A program made the position numbers and the translations under genes. A stretch of 64,000 nt of DNA from Ornithodoros turicata (lineage: Eukaryota; Arthropoda; Arachnida; Ixodida; Argasidae), in contig NC_088203.1 of NCBI RefSeq assembly GCF_037126465.1, positions 51,497,581 through 51,561,580 of the forward strand, in the 5' to 3' direction. Of this stretch, positions 55,116 to 64,000 are shown piece after piece. The notes under the pieces were generated by a model, which did not search any database, was not told the origin of the DNA, and worked only from the letters and a program-made list of their open reading frames with translations. Numbering within the stretch: the stretch's first letter is position 1; every line of letters starts with the position of its first letter.

Positions 55116-55143
55116 GCAGTGCTATGATGAACCAACCAAAGAT
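55112..55143 (-). repeat. Inner piece of the Polinton right inverted repeat
   Basis: GGGCAGTGCTATGATGAACC matches the complement of the left repeat near 45,356-45,375 (one-base differences). It continues after the LINE at 60,831. Confidence 0.85.
55129..55143 (+). repeat. LINE target-site duplication, left copy
   Basis: GAACCAACCAAAGAT, repeated exactly at 60,816-60,830. Confidence 0.95.
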
Positions 55144-55318
55144 GATGATGATGATGATTAGGATTTTAATGGCGCAAAGGCAACTTTGGCCATAGAGCGC
55201 CACGACAATGGTATGAATCAAAGCTAGTTAAAAATAATCGATTTCATTTAAAGTCAAAACAGGAAAGGTAAAAATATGATTGATTGAAAGGTAAAAAGCA
55301 GTGAAAATATTTCCATGT

Positions 55319-58300
55319 TCACAGGTCGTTCAGGTAACCTATGTCTCTTAAAAAGTTGTACACATGGTTAAAACTGATGAGAGGCTCGTCCCCCAGCAAA
55401 AGCGCTGGGTGAAGAGGAATCCTATATTTGTAAAACAGTGAGAAGTGTTGTTGACGATGGCGTTCGTGATGGGTGCAAACTATGAGTATATGCATAACGG
55501 ACAAGGCTGTCCCGCAATGCTCGCACTGTGGTATCTGCTCGCCTCGGAGAAGATACCCGTGTGTTAAGAAGGTGTGTCCAGCTCTCAGACGGCTGAATAG
55601 AACTTCATTTAATCGATTTTCAAAGTGTTGTGCACACTGTTTTATCCGTGGTTTGATAGTGTGCAATTTGTTCAGAGTTTGCGTGTCCCAAGAGCTTTGC
55701 CATTCTTTGTTGATAACATGTCTGAGGTCTCTCAGGAGATCACTGAGAGGAATCTCAAATGCCGTAATGTCGGTATCCTGAGCAGCAGCGGCAGCACGAT
55801 CCGCGCTCTCATTTCCCTTTATGCCTACATGGCTGGGCACCCAACAAATGCACAAACTGTGGCCCTTTCCTTGTATAAGACTCGCAAGATACTGTGCTCG
55901 TCTTACCAGCAGGTTTTTGTGCATGTGGAGACCACATATGGCATGCACTGCACTAAGAGAGTCTGTGTATATAACCGATGATGATGTGTGTGTTTGCAAG
56001 ATATGGTTGAGCGCAACAATGATGCCATAAACCTCAGCACTAAAAATTGACAAAATATTGCTTAAACGGTGTGGCTTAGTGTATACACCAGATACCATGG
56101 CACATGATACTCCTGTATTTGTTTTCGAAGCATCAGTGTATATTTCCACATGGTGGCCAAAGCTTTGCTTGAGGGCTTCAAATTCTTGTTGTATTTGCAA
56201 GGCTGGGCATTTCTGTTTGTCAAATTTCAGAAGAGTTGTATCATGTTGCACAGGTGGATACCAAGGAGATACCAGCTTATTGCACAACAAGGGCGGTAGA
56301 TTATAGCTCGTAAAATTGTAACGTTCTACATCCCGCTGGATACGAATACTAAATGGAGCCACAGCATTTGGCTTATTAATAAAGAGCCGTTGGAAACAAG
56401 TGCTGATTACAGTGGAGTGTGCAGGATGCTGTGGATAGCTCCTTACTCTCAGCCCATAAGACACTGCAAGGTAAAAGCGTCGCCTTTCCAAGGACCACTC
56501 GTTTGACTCAACATATAAGCTTTGAACCGGTGTGGTCCTAAAAGCCCCAAGTACCAGCCGCAAGCCAAGGTGGTGCACTGGGTCGAGAGCTTTCAGGACT
56601 GATAAGCGTGCTGATCCATATGCAACACATCCATAATCTAGTTTAGAACGAACAACAGAACTGTATATGCGGCGAAGAGTCTCTCTGTCTGCACCCCAGG
56701 AACGGTGTGAAATGGTTTTAAGAATATTTAAAGATTTCAAGCATTTTGCTTTCAAGATCTTGACGTGCGGCACGAAAGTGAGTTTTTTATCAAAGACGAC
56801 GCCAAGGAATTTGTGTTCTTCATGTACAGCAAGAGCGTGACCATCAATAGTCAGTGTGGGGTCTGGGTACAGTCCCCTTCTCCTGGAAAACAGGACACAA
56901 ACAGTTTTTTCTGAGGAGAATTTAAAACCATTTTGATCGGCCCATTTCAGCAGTTTGTTAATTGCGAGTTGCAGCTGCCTCTCACAAGTACTCAAATTTC
57001 TGGACGAATAAGAAATCTGTACATCGTCCACATACAAAGAGTATGAAATAGAAGGGGGAATAACGCTTGCTACTGAGTTCATTTTAACTATAAAAAGTGT
57101 TACGCTTAGTACTGAACCTTGTGGAACTCCGTTTTCTTGAATAAAAGGTCGCGACAGTGTTGTTCCCAGTTGAACTCTGAAGGTCCTACCTTGTAAAAAG
57201 TTGGTTATGCAACTGAGAAGTCGGCCCCGTACTCCTAATGAGTAAAGGTCTCGGACGATACCATACCGCCAAGCAGTATCATAGGCCTTTTCTAAGTCAA
57301 AGAAAACAGACGCACAGTGATTTCCTCTAACAAAGGCCTCTCGAATAGTGGATTCCAACCGGATGAGGTGGTCTGCTGTCGACCGTGCATTTCGAAAACC
57401 ACACTGGTTATTATTAAGACAGTTATTAACCTCAAGATAATACATCAGTCGGTTGTTAACTATCCTCTCGAAAGTTTTTCCCAGACAGCTTGTCAGTGCA
57501 ATAGGTCGGTAACTGGTTGGGTTTGAAGCATCCTTCCCAGGCTTCAGGAAGGGGATGACCGTTGCTACCTTCCATGTTGATGGCATTTGGCCCTTTTCCC
57601 AGACATTATTAAAAAACTTAAGCAAACATTCTTTAGATTCACTTGACAGGTGAGTGAGCATAGAATATGCAATGCGGTCTGGCCCCGGGGCACTGACCTT
57701 TACTGAAGACAGTGCTCTCAGGAGCTCTACCATGGTAAAGGGCTTGTTATATAGAAGGTTCTCACCACCTGTGACTGGAATGGCTTGTTTTTCAGCTTGT
57801 TGCTTTGTAGAGAGGAAATCCTTGTTGTAATGAGAAGAACTCGATATGTTATGAAAATGCTGACCGAGGAGGTCAGCCTGCTCGCCCAAGTTCTGACATG
57901 GGGCCCCATTTACCTGAAGTAAGGGGATAGAAAAGCCTGTATAATCTCCTTTAATTTTCCGAAGTCTATCCCAAACCACCTTTGATGGAGTGTTTTGTGT
58001 CAAGGAAGAGATAAAACTACACCACGAAGAGCGCTTGGCCTGCTTTCTCGTCCATTTGGCTTTCGCCCGTGCTCTTTTAAATGCAAGGAGGTTCTCTGGA
58101 GTGGGGTATCTGCGAAAGATACCCCAAGCTCTGTTCTGTTCTTTGCGTGTTTTCCCACAATCGTTTGTCCACCAAGGTTTGGGACGCTTGGGGAGACGGC
58201 CAGATGTCTGTGGCACAGATTTCAAAGCAGCATTTATTATTGCATTTGTTATAACATTATTTGCTTCTTCAATGCTAGTATCCTCAAAAGATAATGATAC

Positions 58301-59080
58301 GAGGCTGGCTTCTTTCTGAAACAAGTTCCAGTCTGCCTCAGAAAGTTTCCATCGTGGAGGTCGTGACCTTAGAGAATTTGTTGGACCACGAAATTTTATA
58401 ATGACAGGAAAATGGTCACTACCACGAGGGTTTTGTTCAACTGTCCACTCCAGACGTGAAAAAAGTGTAGGACTGCACAGCGAAAGGTCTAAAGAAGAGA
58501 AACTTTGCGTTGAAGAATTTATGTATGTCGGTAACCCTGAATTTAGGAGACATATTGGCCTTGAGAGAAGAACCCTCTCCAACATTTTCCCTCGTCTATC
58601 TACTTTTGAGCTGCCCCACAAGGGATTGTGAGCGTTAAAGTCGCCTGAGATGACGTAGGGCTGAGGAAGTTGATCGCATAGCTTTTCAAGTTCCCTTTGT
58701 TCTATTAGTGATGATGGTGGCAAGTATAATGAACACACTGTCAAGACAGTGTCGAGGCAGACTTGAACGGCAACTGCCTCCAAGTCTGTGACAAGCGGAA
58801 GTTGTCTTGCAGCTATACTCTGCGGGAGGACCACAGCCACTCCGCCAGATGCACGAGCGCCAGTTGTACGGTCCTTCCTAAAAATATTATGTCTGCGGAA
58901 AGGATTATAATTTTCTTCGTGTAAGTATGTTTCTTGTAAGCAGAAGCAGACGGCACTGTACCTTTCAAACAGGTCATGTATATCATCTATGTTGGTGTGA
59001 AGGCCTCGACAGTTCCACTGAAGGAATACTTGCCCCATAATGAAAGTAGTGATGAATAGCAACGAAGAGAGACTGTACAT
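55319..59080 (-). CDS. LINE ORF2: endonuclease, reverse transcriptase, RNase H
   Basis: A 1,253-residue intact frame. Endonuclease (residues about 15-235): FLQWNCRG, LQETYLHEENY, VISGDFNAHNPLWG, GSDHFPVII, holding the metal and catalytic residues of APE-type nucleases. Reverse transcriptase (about 470-770): FFDLEKAYDTAWRY, QENGVPQGSVLSVTLF and the catalytic SLYVDDVQ. RNase H (about 960-1090): EIYTDASKTNTG, FSAEVYGIIVAL, VIYTDSLSA and WVPSHVGIKGNESADRAA with all four acidic/His positions visible. A CCHC knuckle (CEHCGTALSVMHILIVC) lies near the end. It nicks target DNA and copies the element RNA there. Start is the ATG overlapping the ORF1 stop; a second ATG 14 codons later (MGQVFLQW) fits the domain start. 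Confidence 0.95.
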   Translation of the reverse strand: MYSLSSLLFITTFIMGQVFLQWNCRGLHTNIDDIHDLFERYSAVCFCLQETYLHEENYNPFRRHNIFRKDRTTGARASGGVAVVLPQSIAARQLPLVTDLEAVAVQVCLDTVLTVCSLYLPPSSLIEQRELEKLCDQLPQPYVISGDFNAHNPLWGSSKVDRRGKMLERVLLSRPICLLNSGLPTYINSSTQSFSSLDLSLCSPTLFSRLEWTVEQNPRGSDHFPVIIKFRGPTNSLRSRPPRWKLSEADWNLFQKEASLVSLSFEDTSIEEANNVITNAIINAALKSVPQTSGRLPKRPKPWWTNDCGKTRKEQNRAWGIFRRYPTPENLLAFKRARAKAKWTRKQAKRSSWCSFISSLTQNTPSKVVWDRLRKIKGDYTGFSIPLLQVNGAPCQNLGEQADLLGQHFHNISSSSHYNKDFLSTKQQAEKQAIPVTGGENLLYNKPFTMVELLRALSSVKVSAPGPDRIAYSMLTHLSSESKECLLKFFNNVWEKGQMPSTWKVATVIPFLKPGKDASNPTSYRPIALTSCLGKTFERIVNNRLMYYLEVNNCLNNNQCGFRNARSTADHLIRLESTIREAFVRGNHCASVFFDLEKAYDTAWRYGIVRDLYSLGVRGRLLSCITNFLQGRTFRVQLGTTLSRPFIQENGVPQGSVLSVTLFIVKMNSVASVIPPSISYSLYVDDVQISYSSRNLSTCERQLQLAINKLLKWADQNGFKFSSEKTVCVLFSRRRGLYPDPTLTIDGHALAVHEEHKFLGVVFDKKLTFVPHVKILKAKCLKSLNILKTISHRSWGADRETLRRIYSSVVRSKLDYGCVAYGSARLSVLKALDPVHHLGLRLVLGAFRTTPVQSLYVESNEWSLERRRFYLAVSYGLRVRSYPQHPAHSTVISTCFQRLFINKPNAVAPFSIRIQRDVERYNFTSYNLPPLLCNKLVSPWYPPVQHDTTLLKFDKQKCPALQIQQEFEALKQSFGHHVEIYTDASKTNTGVSCAMVSGVYTKPHRLSNILSIFSAEVYGIIVALNHILQTHTSSSVIYTDSLSAVHAICGLHMHKNLLVRRAQYLASLIQGKGHSLCICWVPSHVGIKGNESADRAAAAAQDTDITAFEIPLSDLLRDLRHVINKEWQSSWDTQTLNKLHTIKPRIKQCAQHFENRLNEVLFSRLRAGHTFLTHGYLLRGEQIPQCEHCGTALSVMHILIVCTHHERHRQQHFSLFYKYRIPLHPALLLGDEPLISFNHVYNFLRDIGYLNDL

Positions 59081-60471
59081 TATGTGGGAGGTGTAACCCT
59101 TGGGGGCTTATGTTTCCCTAGGGACGTACTACCCCTGCCTCGGCCTCCTTTTTTCGTTCTCTGTTCCTTCCATGGGGAAGGATTGGGGGGAAGGCTTGAC
59201 GATGATTTCTGCGACATGCAGTCATCATCGTCAACATCCATCGTGTGTGTGGCAGCCTGGGATGAGCCCCCTGTGAGCCCGTCCCAAACTGACAGCTCGC
59301 CATCAACCTCCGTAGAGGTTGTGGCCGCTACTTCCCGGCTGCCCACCTGAGCAGCTGGTGCCAGCGGAAGCAAGCTCTCCGCAGGCTTTTCTTGTGTGGG
59401 GGGAGTGTGGGGTGGAGACCCAGAAGTCTGCGTCTCCACAGATTTCCGCAGTGGTGCCACTCCCCGGCGCACCACTTCGGAGAACGTGCCTTTTTTGGCA
59501 AATTCTACCTGTGTTTTTGCGTCTTTATACGAGATATTCTGCGTCACTTTTACTTTGAGTACTTCCTTCTCTTCCTGCCAACGGGGGCAGGACCTGGAGT
59601 AGACAGGGTGGCTCCCTTTGCAGTTCGAACAGCGGACTTCGTTTGCACAGGATTCTGCAGAGTGGTCCATGCCAGCACATTTTGGACAGATCGCCTGTCC
59701 TCGACAGACCTGCGACCCATGTCCAAAACGCTGGCACTTGAAACAGCGTCGCGGATTCGGGATATACGGACGTACATGGCAATTAAGATACCCTGCTTTG
59801 ATGGTCTGAGGAAGCCTGTGCAATTGAAAGGAAAGGACAATGTGTTTCGTCGGGATGTCTTTACCATCCCGACGCATCACAATTCTCCTTGCTGTCACAA
59901 CGCCTTGGTCTTTAAGTCCTTCCTCGATCTCAGTGTCTGAGCAGTCAAGGAGCTGAGACTCTGAGATGACGCCCTTCACGATGTTAAGTGTTCGGTGTCT
60001 GGTCACAGTGACTGATATATCAGAAATTTTATTAAGTGAAAGGAGAGCGGAACTTTGTTGCCTTGTGGTCACTTCAATTTGTAGATCTCCTGTGGTCAGC
60101 TTTCGAGCATTATAAGATTTCCCTATTGTCTTTTCTAACTCTCTTGCAATCGTGAATGGTGATACCTTAGCCATAGGTTTGGTCTCATCTTCCGAGTGGA
60201 CTATGAGGAACTTCGCAAACCAAGGTTCAGGAGTCAAGTCGAGGATTTGCATAGCTGGTGCATCGGTGCAGCGCCTCTTTTGGCGCTGATCATGTTTTTT
60301 TGTACGAGAAGAATCCATAAAAGAGAAGACTGATTCAGTGCAGGAGGTGTGTCGCCCACCATCGAGCCCAACGAGGGAACGTGTCCCACACGCTAACACT
60401 TGCCTCTGCACTATACCCAAGTGCAGCTTCTGGAGAGTGAAAGACTGCTCAAGGTTGACCCTTGCCGCCAA
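59080..60471 (-). CDS. LINE ORF1: RNA-binding protein with three CCHC knuckles
   Basis: A 463-residue intact frame; the start may be the internal ATG at residue 51 (MDSSRTKKHDQ). The N-terminal half looks like an RRM-type domain (PWFAKFLIVHSEDETKPMAK ... ITTGDLQIEV-like strands), then three zinc knuckles: CFKCQRFGHGSQVC, CPKCAGMDHSAESC and CSNCKGSHPVYSRSC (residues about 255-305). The C-terminal third is low-complexity, Ser/Pro/acidic, with a basic end. It coats element RNA to form the RNP used in retrotransposition. The stop codon overlaps the ORF2 start (TAATG), suggesting reinitiation for ORF2 translation. Confidence 0.93.
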   Translation of the reverse strand: MAARVNLEQSFTLQKLHLGIVQRQVLACGTRSLVGLDGGRHTSCTESVFSFMDSSRTKKHDQRQKRRCTDAPAMQILDLTPEPWFAKFLIVHSEDETKPMAKVSPFTIARELEKTIGKSYNARKLTTGDLQIEVTTRQQSSALLSLNKISDISVTVTRHRTLNIVKGVISESQLLDCSDTEIEEGLKDQGVVTARRIVMRRDGKDIPTKHIVLSFQLHRLPQTIKAGYLNCHVRPYIPNPRRCFKCQRFGHGSQVCRGQAICPKCAGMDHSAESCANEVRCSNCKGSHPVYSRSCPRWQEEKEVLKVKVTQNISYKDAKTQVEFAKKGTFSEVVRRGVAPLRKSVETQTSGSPPHTPPTQEKPAESLLPLAPAAQVGSREVAATTSTEVDGELSVWDGLTGGSSQAATHTMDVDDDDCMSQKSSSSLPPNPSPWKEQRTKKGGRGRGSTSLGKHKPPRVTPPT

Positions 60472-60815
60472 GGATGGTGAAAAGAGGAAAAGGAGAGAAA
60501 GAAGGAGACCAAGGAAGAGAAAGTAATGAAAAGGGAGATGGCGACTAGCTGAATAATCCTGGCCGGGCCTTCCAGGACCACCCGACTATGGGAAGCAGGG
60601 GCCAAAGCGGTGTGTTGCTTTCCCAGAGGGGCCCCGAAGGGTCCAAAACAACCTCAGGGTCCACTCAACCGCCAGGATCCCCCTTTCCCCAGACACGGGA
60701 AAGCCACGCACAGCTATACGTGGGGGTCTCCCTCCTGCGGCGACCCAACCGTTGGTGCAGGAGGGGGCTACTGCGGCTGCTGCCGGGCGATGGGGGCGCC
60801 ACTTTCCCGACGCCG

Positions 60816-60830
60816 GAACCAACCAAAGAT
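60816..60830 (+). repeat. LINE target-site duplication, right copy
   Basis: GAACCAACCAAAGAT, identical to 55,129-55,143. Confidence 0.95.
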
Positions 60831-61242
60831 CAGTAGGTTTAGCGTGAGCCAATCAACGTGAAGTGCGAGGAGCCAAGTAATCAGCATAAAGGGGTGGAGC
60901 TACGGTAAACCAATCAACGATCAGTACGCTTAGCATGGGCCAATCAGCGTGAAGTGGGCGGAGCCGAGAAAACTACTTAGCATAAAGGAGCGGAACTACG
61001 GTCAACCAATTAACGACCAGTAGGCTTAGCATGGGCCAATCAACGTGAAGTGGGCGGAGCTAATGGCGACCAATCAGATGGCTTTGGATTTGACTTGTGT
61101 TGGATTCCAACTGGATTGGGTTGGCTTAGAACAGGATTGTGTTAGCTTAAAAGTGGATTTTGACTTAGAATTGGATTAGAATAGAATTCTTGGAACTCGA
61201 TTAGAAAAAGGACGTCGTTATGCGTAATGGGGCAGTACTACT
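60831..61242 (-). repeat. Polinton right terminal inverted repeat, outer part
   Basis: Complement of 44,954-45,355 with scattered differences. Contains CCAAT-bearing units (GGCCAATCAACGTGAAGTGG and relatives near 60,848, 60,938 and 61,035) and GC-box-like GTGGGCGGAGC. Ends CAGTACTACT at 61,242. Confidence 0.92.
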
Positions 61243-61248
61243 GCCGTC
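61243..61248 (+). repeat. Polinton target-site duplication, right copy
   Basis: GCCGTC, partner of ACCGTC at 44,948-44,953. Confidence 0.8.
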
Positions 61249-61527
61249 TGCTTCACGAGTCGTACCGACTATATGGCGATGAAGATTTTCTTCAGTGGAG
61301 TAGAAGAAAGGACTGGAGACCTGCACAACCTGCACACTAGAAGTTTCATGAGCGATGATGCACCAGCATTTTATAATGCCTGGGGGGATACCATGGGAAG
61401 CGCTGAACGACAACTAATGTGCACCTGGCACGTGGACAAGAGTTCGAGGGAGAACATAAGGCGCGATCTGAAAGGCAAAGAAGCACAAATCTACGCATAC
61501 AAAATAAGAATGGAGTGCAATTTATAA
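61249..61527 (+). pseudogene. MULE transposase, C-terminal part after the Polinton
   Basis: The frame continues CFTSRTDYMAMKIFFSGVEE, then SFMSDDAPAFYNAW with the second catalytic Asp, and LMCTWHVDKSSRENIRRDLK with the conserved CxWH-type block of MULE transposases. It stops at 61,525 before the final Glu region. The gene was already a transposon gene when hit by the Polinton. Confidence 0.85.
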
Positions 61528-61837
61528 CATCTATGCTGCCATCAGCGATGTGCCATAATATCATGGTGGAAACAATTGTGAACTTCTGACAGCACAATGT
61601 TATGTATACACAGTTTACATACAGGGTGTTTGTTTTTGGCTGCAACAAATTTTTATGACAAGGAGAGTTGCCTTAGTGCGTTTTTACTTTTGTCGTTGGA
61701 TGACCTGATGGGACTGCTGCTAGGAAACCGTATTTTTTACTCAATTAGGGGACTAATCAACAGATGTACTATAATCAGCTTACTCATAATGGACTTCAGG
61801 GAGCACATTGCAAGTGCGATATCAAAGCCACACGATG

Positions 61838-61990
61838 CGCAAGGTATATATATATAAACAGGTAGCGAAACTCCCATAGGGTCATGCGTCTTCAGAATGC
61901 GCCACGACAGAGACTGTCAGCACCATCCATCCGTTGCGCGGACTACTACTTTTGTAAATAAATGACGTCACATATGACGTCAGCAGCATG
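61838..61990. repeat. Dispersed repeat with CRE sites (copy 2)
   Basis: Same blocks as 21,515-21,700: GGTAGCGAAACTCCCATAGGG, TGCGTCTTCA, CCATCCATCCGTTGCG, then TGACGTCACATATGACGTCA. Confidence 0.65.
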
Positions 61991-62199
61991 AATAATAAAT
62001 AGTGTAGTGGTCTTGCCATGATGAAACCTTTTTTTTTTTCTCGGGGCCAGCAACACGGGATGCATAGCACTATCTGTTCACACGTGCTAATCTTGGCCTA
62101 CAGCTTCGAAATGTGAACGTCGCTTCCTATTTAATCCAAAAAGTGTACGAACTCCGCACTAGAACGCACGGGTACATGACACGGATAAAAGACTGCACG

Positions 62200-62505
62200 G
62201 ACAAACGAGCGTACTGCTACACATGCGCAGTGGAGCAGGATACGGAAACTTACTCAGGTGGTAGATGATTTCGTATATGTTTACTAGTGGTGCAACAGAT
62301 AGCTTTTCCTATACTTGAATTATGAATAAACTTTTAGTTTATACAAGACCCATGCGCGCGTCGTAAATATTTTTTGTTTACGACCGTATCTGTGCTACCA
62401 ACACCCAGGATCGCTCGGGTCACGGAGATAAGAGTGTTGCCGGGTCAGATTTGTTTTGTTTTTTTTCGTCGCCTTCGCTACCTGGGTAAATTTACCTCGT
62501 GATCC
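62200..62505. repeat. Dispersed repeat (copy 2 of 27,590-27,920)
   Basis: Same block order as copy 1, including CAACACCCAGG, GTTGCCGGGTCAGATTT and TCGCCTTCGCTACCT. Lies upstream of the MADF gene piece, so it may be promoter sequence of a repeated gene. Confidence 0.55.
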
Positions 62506-62954
62506 GCGCGAACCACTAATGAAGCAGAAAAGGTATCGCAGCGCGCGCTACAGAACTAAGTATCTTACCTCTGCAATCTGCTATAAACAGCAAGTGATCA
62601 GTAAAGGAGCGACAGTGACATCAACATCTCCGCCTTCACTCAAGCGGTAACCGCATACGACGAATTCTCCACGGAAAAAACGGCCCACAGTCACCGTTTT
62701 TCCGGCCAGCTGGTGGGAGCAATGAGAACTTCACCGATTTCTCGACGACAGCCGTGGCCAGAAAAATTCGGCGAAGAGGGGAAGCAGCCGTTCAACGGCA
62801 GCCAATGGGAGCACAAACGGAAATCCCGTCAGGTGGCCGCTCCACGTGCGGAGGCAGCGGGCATTTTGGACGCGCGTATTGCCAACCTAAAGAGCACTGG
62901 AAAAACTAAGACTTCGGGGATAACGCGAGCCCTTCAAAAAAAAAAGAAAGAATC

Positions 62955-63266
62955 AGAAAAGTAGAGAAGAGGAACGTTCTTTGGGATATTAAGTGCTCTC
63001 AATATAAAGACACCACGCTGAAGTCACTTTTATGGCAGCAGGTTGCAGAAGCCGTAGCATGGGACGGTAAGTTTAAATTTACTTGCTGCAGTTCGTTTGT
63101 GTCAGCGAAATTTCAGCGATACCATCTTTTTTCTCTAGTTGAAGAAGTGCAATGCCGGTGGCACAATCTTAGAGACGCCTTCGGAAAGAATTATAGGGCA
63201 GTATTTTATCTAGAAGAAGTGGTGCCGGCGTCGATGAACTTGAAGAAATTAGTGCCGATGATGTGA
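62955..63266 (+). CDS. MADF-domain protein fragment, one intron
   Basis: Exon A (about 62,955-63,066) reads VEKRNVLWDIKCSQYKDTTL then WQQVAEAV, the first half of a MADF (Adf-1-type) DNA-binding domain. A 72-bp intron (63,067-63,138) begins GTAAGT and ends TTCTCTAG. Exon B (63,139-63,266) continues in frame with VEEVQCRWHNLRDAFGKNYR, the second half with the conserved W and R. The start is unclear: upstream frame is shifted at an A-run (62,937-62,946) relative to an open frame from 62,713. MADF genes occur as host regulators and in PIF/Harbinger transposons; I cannot tell which. Confidence 0.7.
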   Translation, partial: RKVEKRNVLWDIKCSQYKDTTLKSLLWQQVAEAVAWDGKFKFTCCSSFVSAKFQRYHLFSLVEEVQCRWHNLRDAFGKNYRAVFYLEEVVPASMNLKKLVPMM

Positions 63267-63269
63267 ACT

Positions 63270-64000
63270 GGACTCATTTCCGCCAGTATTGCTTTCTCAA
63301 GGATGTCTACCGTACAAAGAGGTAAAAATTCACGAGCTGGGTTCGGTGGCAAAAATACAACCTCGATTACAATAAGTAACACCCACATGGGTCACGTACA
63401 AGGCGGACTGTTTTAGCTTGCTGAGGAAAGCTCCAGGTGGTGGTGGTAAAGTCGACACTGAGGCAAAGGAGGGGAGGAGGCAACCGCGTCCCGGGCAGCC
63501 TTTAAAGCTTCAGCTGCCGACGCGTGCTTGGTAAATAGCTCGCGCTACAATTCATGTGCTGATCTAATGTACATTGCATGAACACAAATGAACCTCTGAT
63601 CCCCGAGATACATAAGTATGAACAATTTTAATAATGATGTAGCTGAAATAACCCTTGGTGAACGATTTAGAGGTCATTGTAGAAGTTCTACATTTGCTCT
63701 GGTTTCTGTGCAGAACGTTCGGGAACCTTGGATATGCAATCCCACAGCCCACACACGCAGCAGGAAGTTCGACGGAGACGGTACAAACAATAATAGCCTC
63801 CATGTGCCGTACAGCAACAGAGACAGGTGTCTCACAAGCGCCTGCCAGTGCCCGTGCACAATGTTTGCCCAGGCCTGCATCACTGTCCTCCTCAATCTGC
63901 TTCCTCAGTTGGAGACCTGCCTGCTGGCCCTACACAATCACAAAGTCCTCCTGCAGCTGTGGTACCGCAACTATACAATACCACCCAGTCGTCCACTCGT
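63270..64000. other. No recognisable gene
   Basis: Mixed composition with short ORFs. Nothing named. Confidence 0.4.

Larger units (their letters stand above)
55144..60815 (-). mobile_element. Full-length I-group LINE with two intact ORFs
   Basis: A 5.67-kb minus-strand element between exact 15-bp duplications. The 5' UTR is GC-rich (60,472-60,815), then ORF1 and ORF2 overlapping as TAATG, then a 3' UTR of about 175 bp ending GCGCCATTAAAATCCTAATC and an (ATC)n tail. RNase H in ORF2 after the RT places it with the I-like group. The intact frames and perfect duplication imply a young, possibly mobile copy. Confidence 0.95.
44954..61242 (+). mobile_element. Polinton/Maverick element, decayed, with a LINE inserted
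   Basis: Ends are AGTAGTACTGCCCCATTACG and its complement, in terminal inverted repeats of at least 420 bp. Subtracting the LINE and one 15-bp duplication leaves about 10.6 kb, short for a Polinton because the polymerase 3' part is deleted. Gene order on the plus strand: unknown acidic ORF, packaging ATPase, pX-like small protein, unknown 149-residue protein, integrase, penton-like, small basic protein, major capsid, protease; then a minus-strand OB-like gene and plus-strand PolB. Neighbouring structural genes overlap or nearly touch, as in DNA viruses. Inactivated by multiple mutations. Confidence 0.95.
61528..62900. other. Repeat-bearing stretch without a supported gene
   Basis: Contains TACAGGGTGTTTGTTTTTGG at 61,619 (start of another TA-type short element, no right end seen), then the two dispersed repeats listed separately. 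No coding region is supported. Confidence 0.45.

Noticed and set aside
55473..56306. Plus-strand ORFs over the LINE
   Set aside because: Antisense shadows of the intact ORF2.

Overview
The window is eukaryotic: short exons with GT/AG introns, CCHC-type retrotransposon proteins, AATAAA signals, TA/8-bp/15-bp target-site duplications and almost no continuous genes. It looks like a repeat-rich arthropod genome. The mix of repeat families (I-group and CR1/L2-type LINEs, tRNA-derived SINEs, MULE transposases, hAT-type short elements, a P2X7-like zinc domain gene) would fit a tick or another chelicerate, but that assignment is from memory of families and is not proved by the sequence.

Layout. 1.3-4.1 kb: a dead CR1/L2-type LINE carrying a small SINE with a 13-bp target duplication. 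7.3-8.1 and 22.4-23.3 kb: two copies of a long-inverted-repeat element with TA target sites. 12.6-15.4 kb: an element with inverted arms of about 1 kb around a small cysteine-containing ORF. 15.9-16.7 kb: short-repeat array and a foldback. 19.3-20.4 kb (minus): a spliced P2X7-like zinc-domain gene, with a LINE RNase H fragment just upstream. 22.1-24.0, 25.9-27.4, 28.3-32.2 and 35.7-36.6 kb: hAT-type elements with CAG...CTG ends and dense subterminal short repeats, three of them with clear 8-bp duplications. 27.9-33.2 kb: a nest in which an old LINE was hit by a hAT element, which was hit by a Gypsy LTR retrotransposon, which itself holds a tiny LINE-tail insertion. 34.2-34.4 kb: two head-to-head tRNA-derived SINEs. 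38.1-38.2 kb: two adjacent near-perfect palindromes. 62.9-63.3 kb: a MADF-domain gene piece with one intron.

The centrepiece is 44,954-61,242: a Polinton/Maverick (virus-like giant transposon) with terminal inverted repeats, a 6-bp target duplication, and the expected genes: packaging ATPase, small pX-like hydrophobic protein, retroviral-type integrase with chromodomain, probable penton-like minor capsid protein, small basic pVI/pX-like protein, double-jelly-roll major capsid protein, adenovirus-type cysteine protease, a small OB-fold-like protein on the opposite strand, and a protein-primed type B DNA polymerase. It interrupts a MULE transposase ORF, and removing the element plus one target copy keeps that ORF in frame, which fixes both ends. 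It is dead: ATPase, integrase and polymerase carry frameshifts or stops, the capsid gene has two in-frame TGA codons, the protease has Phe where the nucleophilic Cys is expected, and a deletion has removed the polymerase catalytic part and joined the rest to the right inverted repeat. Later a full-length I-group LINE (ORF1 and ORF2 both open, 15-bp duplication, ATC-repeat tail) landed inside that inverted repeat.

How the parts work together: the Polinton genes would make a virion (capsid, penton, protease, ATPase), replicate the DNA (PolB, OB-fold protein) and insert it (integrase). The LINE carries its own RNA-binding protein and endonuclease/reverse transcriptase/RNase H. Host coding content in the window is minimal.
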